Shown piece by piece: positions 17,183-25,399 of a stretch of 64,000 nt of DNA (position 1 is its first letter; each line of letters opens with the position of its first letter). Below the pieces are notes generated by a model, which did not search any database, was not told where the DNA came from, and saw only the letters and a program-made list of their open reading frames with translations. The DNA comes from Dehalococcoidia bacterium (GTDB taxonomy: Bacteria > Chloroflexota > Dehalococcoidia > DSTF01 > JALHUB01). Both the position numbers and the translations under genes were made by a program. The DNA lies in the NCBI GenBank assembly GCA_030018455.1, contig JASEFU010000002.1, positions 205,480 to 269,479 of the forward strand, given 5' to 3'.

Positions 17183-18253
17183 CTATGCGGTGACGACGCC
17201 GGGGATGAACTCCGGAGGGCGCACCACCTTCATCTTCAACGCCTCCATTGAGCAGCCGACGACGCAGGCGCCGCAGCCGAAGCACTTCTCCGCCTCGATC
17301 GCCGCCTTGAGGCCGTCATCCGTCTCCACCATCTCCACGGCGTCGAACTGGCAGCGGTCGACGCACAGGCCGCAACCGTTGCAGTCGTCCGGCGACGCCA
17401 GATAGGCCTCGTAGCGGCTCTTCTCCCACCACTGCGAGACCGGCACGCCGCCCTGGTCCATCGCCACGTACTCTTCACAGCAGTCGCGACAGCACTGGCA
17501 GCTCGTGTTGATGCCCGTCATGTTGGCGTTGTTCGCCCAGCGGTGGATAAGACCGTCCTCCTCGACGTCGTCGCAGAGCAGGAGCGCCTCCTCCAGCGAC
17601 AGCTTGCGCCCCGAGCCGCGGTTGATGACGTATTCGGCGCCGCGCCCGAACTGGAGGCAGTGCCACGTCTTCGCCTCTTCCGTGTGGGCGCACTGCTCGC
17701 CGACCGCTGTCGTGCGGTAGCGGCAGGAGCAGGGCACGACGGCGATGATGTCCTGCGCCTTCAGGATTTCGTGGAAGTTCTCGGCGGGAAGGATGTCCGG
17801 CAGGTCTTTGATGGCGCGGTAAGCGGGGATTACCCGCGTGATGCGGGTGGTGGCCCCTTTGAACATCGCCGCCATGCGCGGGTACATCTCTTCCTTGCAG
17901 AAGTCGTGCCACTTCTGGAAGAACGGGCGGTCTTTTTCCGGGTCGAGGTTGCTGGTGGCCTGAACCGCGTCGTGGAGTTGGATGATCTGGCGCGCGAAGC
18001 GGTAGTACTCGCGGTTCGCGAAGTCCCCCTTCGGGAAGACCACGCCCTTGTAGTACAGTCTGTCGAGGCTCGCGCGCACCTGTTCCTCGGGGACGCCGGT
18101 CTTCTGCGCGACCTCGGCGATGCTGCCGGGCAGCGCCTCGGCGAGCGCGGCCTCTTCTTTTGTCATCAGCATCTCGAGGATGGAACGCAGGCGGGTCGAT
18201 CCGGGAAAACCGAGCCTCTCGGTCAGCGTGTCGTATGCGTCTGTTTGAGTCAT
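17183..18253 (-). CDS. Fe-S protein with winged-helix-like N-terminus and two C-terminal 4Fe-4S motifs
   Basis: 356 residues from [19 protein letters not shown]. An N-terminal helical region ([35 protein letters not shown]) looks like a winged helix. The middle has [16 protein letters not shown] and [11 protein letters not shown], and the end has [11 protein letters not shown] and [11 protein letters not shown], a bacterial-ferredoxin pair followed by the tail [13 protein letters not shown]. Similar proteins in anaerobes are annotated only as 4Fe-4S proteins. It could pass electrons or sense redox state. The start at 18253 has GGAGTG upstream. Confidence 0.75.
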   Translation of the reverse strand: MTQTDAYDTLTERLGFPGSTRLRSILEMLMTKEEAALAEALPGSIAEVAQKTGVPEEQVRASLDRLYYKGVVFPKGDFANREYYRFARQIIQLHDAVQATSNLDPEKDRPFFQKWHDFCKEEMYPRMAAMFKGATTRITRVIPAYRAIKDLPDILPAENFHEILKAQDIIAVVPCSCRYRTTAVGEQCAHTEEAKTWHCLQFGRGAEYVINRGSGRKLSLEEALLLCDDVEEDGLIHRWANNANMTGINTSCQCCRDCCEEYVAMDQGGVPVSQWWEKSRYEAYLASPDDCNGCGLCVDRCQFDAVEMVETDDGLKAAIEAEKCFGCGACVVGCSMEALKMKVVRPPEFIPGVVTA

Positions 18254-18385
18254 GTCGGCGACACTCCAATCTGCCTTCTTGGTCAAGGGATGGGCCAGTT
18301 TGATGCTCCAAATGCTACACGACAAGGCGCATAAGCGAAAGCAGCGGCGGGCGCCGCCGCTCAGGTGACGGCCTGCCGCGAGGCA

Positions 18386-18655
18386 TTACCCCTCTTTCGG
18401 GCCCGCCTCGTAGTGGATCCAGGCCAGGCGCTTCTTCACGTCCTCGAGGTGCTCGGTGATGAGCTGCGCGTGCTTCGCCTCCTCACCGGCCAGCCAGTCG
18501 AGCATCTGCTTGCTTTCCGGCTTCCACGGCCGCTTCTGCGCCGATTCGAGGTAGAAGGCGCGCGCTTCGTGCTCTCGTCGCAGCGCGTCCTCCAGCACGC
18601 CGATTAGCTCATCCTCGTAGTACTCGTACTTCGTTCCCGCCGTCTGCTCCGACAT
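18386..18655 (-). CDS. ferritin-like / rubrerythrin-type small protein
   Basis: 89 residues. Two helices with REHEARAFYLESAQ and GEEAKHAQLITEHLEDVKK, giving the E...ExxH pattern of half a di-iron ferritin-like bundle, so it would need to dimerise to form the full site. No rubredoxin domain. A run of G (GGGGGGAC) precedes the ATG at 18655. It probably acts in peroxide or iron handling beside the Fe-S gene. Confidence 0.7.
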   Translation of the reverse strand: MSEQTAGTKYEYYEDELIGVLEDALRREHEARAFYLESAQKRPWKPESKQMLDWLAGEEAKHAQLITEHLEDVKKRLAWIHYEAGPKEG

Positions 18656-18746
18656 CAGTCCCCCCAAAATCTCCGCTGATCTAACACGTTTGCAACGACC
18701 GTAAGATCGTATTTCAAAAGGCAGGAAAAGGGTAGTACCCGCCGCC

Positions 18747-19874
18747 TTAGTACGGCTGCACGTTCTCGAATATGCGGCGAGGGTTCTCCCGCGTCATTGT
18801 GTCTATCTGCACCTCAGTTACTCCCGCTTCCAGCAGCATCGGGATCACGTTGTCGATGATGTGGAAGTAGTTCCAGTCCGGCCCCAGCGCCGGCAGCGCC
18901 TCGGGCGGGAACCAGTCGAAATACACCATCGCGTCGTGCGAAAGCACCATCCGCTCCGTGTACCCCAGCTTGCAGAGCTCGGCAATGGTGGCCACCCGCT
19001 TCTCGGTGGACAGGTAGACTTCGAGGCCGAAGCGGTCCATCCCGATGTATGAGCCGCGGTCGAGCAGCTTCGTGAGGTAGCCAAGGTCGTCCGTGTCGCC
19101 GCTGTGCCCGATGATCACCCTCGACAGGTCGACGCCCTCGCTCTCGAAGATATCCTGCTGCTCCAGTCCGCGCTCCGTCCTCGCGTGGGTGTGCGTGGTT
19201 ATGGGCGCGCCCGTGCGGAGGTGCGCCTGCGCCGCCGCCCGCAGCACCTTTTCCACGCCCGGCGTCACTCCGGGCTGATCGGTGGCGCACTTGATGACGG
19301 CGGCCCGCACGCTCGTGCCCTGGATGCCCTCCTCGATCTCGCGGACGAAGACATCCGCCATGTGCTCGACGCTGCGGCTGGCGAAATAGTGCGGCAGCTC
19401 GTCGTAGGTGTAGAGGCCGGTCGCGGGGATGACGTTTATCCCCGCCTTCTCGGCGATGGGGATGAGGAGCGGCACGTCGCGTCCCAGGCCGAGGACCGTC
19501 GGGTCGAGGATGGTGTCGACGCCCTTCGCCTTGAGCCGCGTGAGCGTTTCGACGGCGCGGTCGACCTCCGTCTGCTGGTCCCACAGGAACGGGAACTGGA
19601 ACTGCACTCCCTCCGACCGCGAAAAGATGTGCTCGTGCATGAGGGTGAAGCCCATCTCGCCGGTGCTGATGGGGCCCGTCAGCGTCTCGACTGAGGGGCC
19701 GCTGATCTCCCGCCGCTGGGCGGTCGCCGTCGCCACAGGCTCCTCCTCCTTTTCGTCGCCGCCGCAGGCCGCGAGCGCGGCGCCCGCCAGCCCGGCCGCG
19801 GCGCCGGCTTCGAGCAATCTCCGCCGCGAGAGCCTCTTGCCCAGGACCTCCAGTCCCTCGACCCGTCGTTGCAT
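18747..19874 (-). CDS. Tat-exported phosphotriesterase-like lactonase (PTE family)
   Basis: 375 residues. Twin-arginine signal SRRRLLEAG, lipobox ending at Cys37, then a TIM-barrel amidohydrolase. All binuclear-metal ligands are present: His80/His82 (MHEH), carboxylated Lys195 (AVIKCATD), His228/His230 (TTHTHA), His257 (IIGHSGD) and Asp314 (LSHDA). Relatives hydrolyse lactones (including acyl-homoserine lactones) or organophosphates. It is the last gene of a four-gene minus operon. GGAGGTG precedes the ATG. Confidence 0.88.
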   Translation of the reverse strand: MQRRVEGLEVLGKRLSRRRLLEAGAAAGLAGAALAACGGDEKEEEPVATATAQRREISGPSVETLTGPISTGEMGFTLMHEHIFSRSEGVQFQFPFLWDQQTEVDRAVETLTRLKAKGVDTILDPTVLGLGRDVPLLIPIAEKAGINVIPATGLYTYDELPHYFASRSVEHMADVFVREIEEGIQGTSVRAAVIKCATDQPGVTPGVEKVLRAAAQAHLRTGAPITTHTHARTERGLEQQDIFESEGVDLSRVIIGHSGDTDDLGYLTKLLDRGSYIGMDRFGLEVYLSTEKRVATIAELCKLGYTERMVLSHDAMVYFDWFPPEALPALGPDWNYFHIIDNVIPMLLEAGVTEVQIDTMTRENPRRIFENVQPY

Positions 19875-19909
19875 CTTTCACCTCCATGACCGGCGTTTCG
19901 GGCCGCCGG

Positions 19910-21328
19910 CTAGCCCAGGCGCTCTTGCGCCTCCGCGGCCGCCCACTTGAAGGTGTTGCGCGCCATCATGTTGCCTTCGACGGCCGCCCGCGCTTCGAAA
20001 AGCTCTTTCGACAGCCGGCAGGCGTCCGTGTTGTCGGGCTGGGCCTTTCGCACCCAGCCGACGAGGTGGCACGCCAGCGTCAGGTCGCCTGCCGCCTGCA
20101 GCTCGCGCGCCCGCGCCAGCACGCGGTCGCTTCCCGCCAGCGCGACGATCTCTTGCGCCTGGGCGTCTGTCGCCGCAGGGAAGAAGTTCGCCGGGTCGCC
20201 GTCGTACCAGCCGCCGTACTCTCGCCACACGCCGTGGACGATGAACTTCGGGTGGCCGTATATCGGCGCAAGGTACGGCTCCGAAACGAGGTCCGCCGGC
20301 GGCTCCACTTCGCGCAGGATTTGCTCGAGCCACTGCCCGCGGTTCATCCGCTCTATCACCTGGTCGTGTATCGAGCGCAGGTAGCGGGCGACGTTGAGGG
20401 CTTTCGTCTGGACGTCCTGTTCACCCTCTATGGGCGCGCCGTGTCCCGGCAGCAGCAGCGAGGGCCGGACGCCCGCCATCGCTTCCAGGCCTTCTGCCCA
20501 GCCTTCGGCGAACCGCTGCACCTTCCACGGATTGCCGACGTTGGGGCACGCCCAGATGAAGAAGTCTCCCGAACAAACGAGTTTGCGCTCCGGCGCGTGG
20601 ACCCACGTGTGGTCGTCCGTCTCGCCGATGCCGTGCACGAGCTCGAACTTCTCGCCGCCGACCTCCAGCGTCAGGCGGTCATCGTATGTCTCATCGGGGT
20701 AGACGAAGACAGGGGTCGGAGGTGGTTCGAAATCGGGTTCGATGGGGACGCCGAACTGGATGGAGTTGATGAACTTCGTCCAGCCGGCCATGCGTTCGTA
20801 GCGACGAAAGCGGCCGAGCACGCGCGAATGCGCGATGACGCGGGGCCGCGGATAACCCCTCTGCTGCGCGTCTTCCAGGAAAGCGGGGGCGCCGCCGACG
20901 TGGTCGTAGTGGCCGTGCGTGTAGACGATCGTGTGGACCGGCTCGTCCGTGCGCTTGCGCAGCTCTTCGACGATCGGCGGCCCGTTACCCTGAAGAGACG
21001 TATCGACGATGACGATGCCTTCGTCGGTGATGAGCGCGATGACGTTTCCAAAGTAGGGGAAGAAGATGGTACCCGGCGCCACTTCGCGTATGCCCTCCGG
21101 ATTGCCGCCGATGCTGACGATGGAGCCGCTCGGCGGGGTGGCTGTGGGCGGCCCTTCACCCGGCGATGCAGCCCCCGGCGTCACTGTCTCTGTCGCCGCT
21201 TCCTCGCCTTCGTCGCAGCCCGCCAGGCTCAGGCCGGCGGCGCCCATCGCGAGGGCCCCCGCCTGCAACAGCTCGCGCCGCGAGAGGCGGCATCCCAGCA
21301 GTCCCCAGTCATTCTCCCAGGGTCTCAT
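19910..21328 (-). CDS. Tat-exported MBL-fold hydrolase, alkylsulfatase-like
   Basis: 472 residues. LSRRELLQAGALAMGAAG Tat signal with lipobox Cys38, a low-complexity linker (about 40-70), then a metallo-beta-lactamase domain with THGHYDHVGG (His138, His140, Asp142, His143). GIGETDDHTWVHAPERKLVCSGDFF and LLLPGHGAPIEG supply the other ligands. The segment YGHPKFIVHGVWREYGGWYDGDPANFFPA and the helices after it match the dimerisation domain of SdsA1-type alkyl sulfatases. A full sterol-carrier-like C-terminal domain is missing. It probably cleaves an ester on the outer face. Confidence 0.85.
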   Translation of the reverse strand: MRPWENDWGLLGCRLSRRELLQAGALAMGAAGLSLAGCDEGEEAATETVTPGAASPGEGPPTATPPSGSIVSIGGNPEGIREVAPGTIFFPYFGNVIALITDEGIVIVDTSLQGNGPPIVEELRKRTDEPVHTIVYTHGHYDHVGGAPAFLEDAQQRGYPRPRVIAHSRVLGRFRRYERMAGWTKFINSIQFGVPIEPDFEPPPTPVFVYPDETYDDRLTLEVGGEKFELVHGIGETDDHTWVHAPERKLVCSGDFFIWACPNVGNPWKVQRFAEGWAEGLEAMAGVRPSLLLPGHGAPIEGEQDVQTKALNVARYLRSIHDQVIERMNRGQWLEQILREVEPPADLVSEPYLAPIYGHPKFIVHGVWREYGGWYDGDPANFFPAATDAQAQEIVALAGSDRVLARARELQAAGDLTLACHLVGWVRKAQPDNTDACRLSKELFEARAAVEGNMMARNTFKWAAAEAQERLG

Positions 21329-21369
21329 AGCACCACCCTTTCCAGGTTGCGAGGCAGGGCCTGCTGGGG

Positions 21370-22623
21370 CTATGAGCCCAAGCGTCGCTCCGCCTCTCTT
21401 GCCGCGCCCTTGAAGGTGTTGCGCGCCATCATGTTCACTTCTCGGGCGGCCCGAGCCTCGTAGAGCTCCTTGCTTAGCTGCCAGGCGTCGCGGTTCTCCG
21501 GCTCGGCCTTCGTCAGCCAGTCAACGATGTGGCAGGCAAGCGTCAGATCGCCTTCGGATTGAAGCTCACGCGCCCGCGCCAGCAGCTTCGCGGCGCCTGC
21601 CGCCGCGACGATCTCCTTTGCCTGGCTCACGGTCGGCGCGGGGAAGAAGTTCGCGGGATTGCCGTCATACCAGCCGCCGTACTGCCGCCACACGCCGTGA
21701 ACGATGAACTTGGGGTGGCCATAGACCGGCTGGAGATATGGCTTTGCCGCCAGCTCCGGCGGCGGTTCCACCTCCCGCAGTATCTGCTCCAGCCATTGCC
21801 CCTGGTTCATCCGCTCGATAACCTCCTCGGCGATCGAGCGGAGGTAGCGGGCGGTATCGAGGAGGACGGTCTGCGCTGCCTCGTCGCCGCGAACGGCGGG
21901 CCCGTGCCCGGGGAGAAGCAGGTCGGGGTGCAGGCTGGCCATCGCTTCCAGCGCTTCCGCCCATCCCTCGGCGTAGCGTTGCACTTTCCAGGGGTTGCCG
22001 ACGTTCGGACAGGCGGAAACGACGAAGTCGCCCGCGCAGATGGCGTTCCGCTGCGGCGCCCAGACCCAGGTGGCGTCGTCCGTCTCGCCGACGCCTGCGC
22101 GGAGTTCGAAGGGCTCGCCGCCCACCACCAGGGTCATGCGCTCATCGTAGAGGACGTCTGGATAGATGAACGGCGGCTGAGGCGGCGGCTCGGCGCTTGG
22201 CCCCGCCCGTCGCGCCCACTGGATCGAGTTGATGAACCAGGTCTGGCGCGCCATTCGTTCGTAGCGGTGCAGCCGGTCGGGCACCCGCCGCTGGCCGATG
22301 ACGCGCGGCCGTGGGTGGCCCCGTTCGCGGGCGTCCTCGATGAAGTGGTTGGCGCCGGGCGCGTGGTCGAGATGGCCGTGCGTGTAGATGATGCTGTGGA
22401 TGGGCAGGTCCGTTATCTCTCGCAGCTCCTGCAGCACCTCCTTGCCGCTGGCATAGCTGGACGCGTCGACGAGGACGATGCCGTCGCCGGTCAGAAACGC
22501 GACGACGTTTCCGAAGTAGGGGAAGAAGAAGGTGCCCGGGGCAACCTCCTGCGTTCTTCCCAGTCGCCCCCGTGTCTCGATTTCGACGATTGACGCCCTT
22601 TCGGGCGACTGCTCCGACACCAT
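21370..22623 (-). CDS. cytoplasmic paralogue of the MBL-fold alkylsulfatase-like hydrolase
   Basis: 417 residues, similar over its length to the next gene but with no signal peptide: it begins MVSEQSPERASIVEIETRG. THGHLDHAPG gives His82, His84, Asp86 and His87; the dimerisation segment YGHPKFIVHGVWRQYGGWYDGNPANFFPA is almost identical to its neighbour. The pair therefore arose by tandem duplication and then diverged in location. Gap to the neighbour is 41 bases, so it is co-transcribed. Confidence 0.85.
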   Translation of the reverse strand: MVSEQSPERASIVEIETRGRLGRTQEVAPGTFFFPYFGNVVAFLTGDGIVLVDASSYASGKEVLQELREITDLPIHSIIYTHGHLDHAPGANHFIEDARERGHPRPRVIGQRRVPDRLHRYERMARQTWFINSIQWARRAGPSAEPPPQPPFIYPDVLYDERMTLVVGGEPFELRAGVGETDDATWVWAPQRNAICAGDFVVSACPNVGNPWKVQRYAEGWAEALEAMASLHPDLLLPGHGPAVRGDEAAQTVLLDTARYLRSIAEEVIERMNQGQWLEQILREVEPPPELAAKPYLQPVYGHPKFIVHGVWRQYGGWYDGNPANFFPAPTVSQAKEIVAAAGAAKLLARARELQSEGDLTLACHIVDWLTKAEPENRDAWQLSKELYEARAAREVNMMARNTFKGAAREAERRLGS

Positions 22624-22679
22624 GGTCTAGTCCTCCAGCAACCTGACGAAACTCGTGTTCGGGCGGCGGAGCGCAGCTC

Positions 22680-24122
22680 CTAGTCCTTCGGCTCCACGCC
22701 GGCGGCGAGCAGCGCCATGTCCCGGTACTGCTTCAGCGGCGATTCGTAGAGGATCATCATCCGCTGGGCCGCCATCGAGCCCTCCGCGTGGACTGTCGTC
22801 ACCTCCATGTGGGCGCTGTCGGCGGAAGCGACCATGTTGTGCGCTAGCTGCACCACCCGCATGCGTTCCTCGGCCGTGTACTTCGGCGACGCGCTGAGGT
22901 AGTGGTTCAGGTAGCCGTGTATCTCCTCGTTCTGCCAGTCCAGGTACGTCGGCATCGTCGTGATGATCCCGCCGGAGATATCCTGGATGAGCTTAATGAT
23001 CTCGTGGTAGTTCTTGGCGAAGTGCAGCTTCGCCATGTTGGTGATGAGCGGGCTGGGAACGCAGATCTCGCCGTAGTAGACAGGCGTCTTGATCGCCGCC
23101 TGGCCCAGCGCCTTCAACGTCTCAACGTAGGCGACCACTTCCGACAGCTTGTCGCGGATGTGCCCGACGTTGCCAAGTCCGTTCACGTCGGCCATCGCCA
23201 GGGCGATCCCGCCGAGGATCTCGACGATCGGGATCTTGTAGGAGACGGCGGTGAAGCGGTGGTAGGTCGCGAAGGTGTAGGCGAGGAGCATAGAGTATTG
23301 CCATTCGCCCGCCAGGAACACTCGCTCCCAGGGCACGAACACGTTGTCGAAGACGATCATCGCCTCGACGAGCCCGCGGTTCGGCCGGTTGGAGGGGAAC
23401 TCCGCCGGCGAGCGGTCGCCGTGGCCGGGGCGGCAGATGAGGCTGATCCCGGGGGTCGCGACCGGGATCGCGAACGAAACGGCGTAGTCGGCCTCGTCCT
23501 CGCGCATCTGGCGCGTCGGCACCACGAGCAGCTCGTTGGCGGCGGGAGCGCCGGTGATGTGTATCTTCGCCCCCTTGACCACGATGCCGTCCTTGTTGCG
23601 GTCGACGATGTGGACATAGTAGTCGGGGTGGACCTGCTTCGAGGGCACCTTGCTGCGGTCGCCCTTCACGTCGGTGACGGCGCCGCATAGCATGAGGTCG
23701 TTCGCGCGCAGGTGCTCGAGGTAGGCCTTCGCGCGCTCTTTGTACTCGGGCTTCCCCATCTGCTCTGCGGTGGCCATGATGGCGTTCAGGCAGTCGGTGC
23801 CGATGTCTTTGCCGAAGGGGAGCCCGCCGGTGAGCCGGATCGACTGCTGGACCATCTGCATCCGCTTTTCGATGTCGTCAGGCGTCTTCGGCGTGGTGAA
23901 GTAGCGGCTTATCGGCTCGCCCGTCTCCGGGTGTTCGGCGACGAAGAGGTCGCGTATCGCCGGGTCCTTCGACTCCGTGAGGACGAAATCGGCGGCGGCG
24001 GTCTCAGTGTTTATCTTGAGGATGCGATGGGTCGTTACGTCCTCCACGCGCTCGCCGAACATGTAGACGACGCGCCCGTCTCTCAGACTCTGCCTGTACT
24101 CTTCTGGTGTGCGGATAGCCAT
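22680..24122 (-). CDS. HpaB / 4-hydroxybutyryl-CoA dehydratase superfamily protein
   Basis: 480 residues of acyl-CoA-dehydrogenase-like flavin fold. GAVTDVKGDRSKVPSKQVHPDYYVHIVDR, IVVKGAKIHITGAPAANELLVVPTR and AMIVFDNVFVPWERVFL are the superfamily blocks; DISGGIITTMPTYLDW and the AEGSMAAQRMMILYE end match the 4-hydroxybutyryl-CoA dehydratase branch more than the small flavin monooxygenases. Yet of the dehydratase Fe-S ligands only the His (His288, YHRF) remains: the Cys seven residues later is Tyr295 and the first Cys pair is not seen. It may be a flavin-only oxygenase or isomerase. First gene of the operon. Confidence 0.8.
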   Translation of the reverse strand: MAIRTPEEYRQSLRDGRVVYMFGERVEDVTTHRILKINTETAAADFVLTESKDPAIRDLFVAEHPETGEPISRYFTTPKTPDDIEKRMQMVQQSIRLTGGLPFGKDIGTDCLNAIMATAEQMGKPEYKERAKAYLEHLRANDLMLCGAVTDVKGDRSKVPSKQVHPDYYVHIVDRNKDGIVVKGAKIHITGAPAANELLVVPTRQMREDEADYAVSFAIPVATPGISLICRPGHGDRSPAEFPSNRPNRGLVEAMIVFDNVFVPWERVFLAGEWQYSMLLAYTFATYHRFTAVSYKIPIVEILGGIALAMADVNGLGNVGHIRDKLSEVVAYVETLKALGQAAIKTPVYYGEICVPSPLITNMAKLHFAKNYHEIIKLIQDISGGIITTMPTYLDWQNEEIHGYLNHYLSASPKYTAEERMRVVQLAHNMVASADSAHMEVTTVHAEGSMAAQRMMILYESPLKQYRDMALLAAGVEPKD

Positions 24123-24181
24123 GTCTCACCTCTCCTGCTACCGGCTCCCCTGTTGCGGAGAGCGCCCTTTTTCGCAGGGCT

Positions 24182-24210
24182 ACAATAGGCAACGCCCATT
24201 TAACACGCAA
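24182..24210 (-). promoter_or_regulatory. promoter of the HpaB-MBL-MBL-PTE operon
   Basis: TTGCGT (24205-24210), 17-base spacer, TATTGT (24182-24187) on the minus strand, about 60 bases before the HpaB-like ATG. No other box pair is visible between the four genes, whose gaps are 56, 41 and 35 bases. Confidence 0.6.
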
Positions 24211-24283
24211 GGCAGCCGAGATGGAGCGCTCTTGCCTGCGCTTCTTTCGCTTCCCCTCCTGCCGGACAGTCCATAGGAGGTAG

Positions 24284-24311
24284 TTGCGGCCTAATGTAGA
24301 ATGATTATAGT
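24284..24311 (+). promoter_or_regulatory. promoter of the radical SAM gene
   Basis: TTGCGG, 16-base spacer, TATAGT, ending 15 bases before the ATG at 24327, so the leader would be under 10 bases. The ribosome site is weak. Confidence 0.5.
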
Positions 24312-24326
24312 AAAGGCAGACTCAAG

Positions 24327-25247
24327 ATGCGTGCGGACAACAGTTCCAGCTTCCTTACATACGAACTTCCACCCATACGCCCACCGAGCGAAGCGCGCTC
24401 CCTGCTGATCAGGGTGATGCGCGGCTGCCCCTGGAATTACTGCACGTTCTGTTCCGTGTACAAGGACCTGCCGCGAAAGAACATGCTCCGCTCCACCGAT
24501 GAGGTGAAGGGCGACATCGATGCGCTGCGGGCGAGCGCCGACGAGCTGCGCGCGCAGGGGTACCGCGTGGAGCCGAGGACTGCCTTCCTCGCCGATTCGA
24601 ACGCCGTGATCATCAAGACCGAAGATCTCATTGACATAATCGCCTACCTGCGGGCGGCCTTCCCCTCGCTGGAGCGGGTCACTTCGTATGCGCGCGCCAA
24701 GACGCTGCTTGCGAAGGACACGGGCGAGCTGCGGTTGCTACACGACGCGGGGCTTGACCGCCTGCACGTCGGTCTGGAAAGCGGCGACGACGGCGTCCTC
24801 GCCACCGTGAAAAAGGGCGCGACGGCACGAGAGATGACGGAGGGCGGCCGCAAGGCGAAAGAGGCGGGCTTCGAGCTGTCGCTGTACATCATGCCCGGTC
24901 TGGGAGGCACGGCGCGGTCGGCCGACCACATCAGGGGCACCGTGGACGTGCTGAACGCGGTCGACCCCGACTTCATCCGTGTCCGCCCGCTTCAGGTCGT
25001 CCCCGGCACGCCTCTTTTCGACGACATGATAGCGGGCGCGTTCGAGCCCCTGTCGCTGGTGGAGATGCTGGAAGAGTTGCGGCACATCGTCGCCGGTCTC
25101 CAGACGACGGGCAACATCTGTTTCGATCACTTTATGAACGCGCCGATCTTCGACCAGAGCTGGGAGGGGTACAAGCTCCCCGAATCGAAGGAGCACTTGC
25201 TGACGATCATGGATGAGGCGCTTGCCTCAGCGGCGAGGCGCAAATGA
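24327..25247 (+). CDS. radical SAM protein (Elp3/HemN-like spacing)
   Basis: 306 residues. RGCPWNYCTFC binds the 4Fe-4S cluster through Cys34, Cys39 and Cys42, with four rather than three residues between the first two. LHVGLESGDDGVLATVKKGATAREM is the conserved SAM-binding/barrel strand, followed by LYIMPGLGG and FIRVRPLQVVPGTPL. No B12-binding or C-terminal SPASM domain. Close relatives are annotated only as radical SAM proteins and the substrate is unknown. Confidence 0.85.
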   Translation: MRADNSSSFLTYELPPIRPPSEARSLLIRVMRGCPWNYCTFCSVYKDLPRKNMLRSTDEVKGDIDALRASADELRAQGYRVEPRTAFLADSNAVIIKTEDLIDIIAYLRAAFPSLERVTSYARAKTLLAKDTGELRLLHDAGLDRLHVGLESGDDGVLATVKKGATAREMTEGGRKAKEAGFELSLYIMPGLGGTARSADHIRGTVDVLNAVDPDFIRVRPLQVVPGTPLFDDMIAGAFEPLSLVEMLEELRHIVAGLQTTGNICFDHFMNAPIFDQSWEGYKLPESKEHLLTIMDEALASAARRK

Positions 25248-25399
25248 AGCGGCGCGCGGAGGGGTCATAGGGGATTTCCCGATGCGCCCTTTTCTCTCTG
25301 ATCGTGATAATCGAAAGAGAGGGTGTTCAGGCGCCCCCTTCAGATTGACGTCGGGTTGGGCCTCGAAGGGATCGGTTGAACTGCGAAGGACCGCGAAAG

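Noticed and set aside
19886-21463. 525-codon plus-strand open frame
   Set aside because: Antisense of the Tat MBL hydrolase, which has all catalytic motifs.
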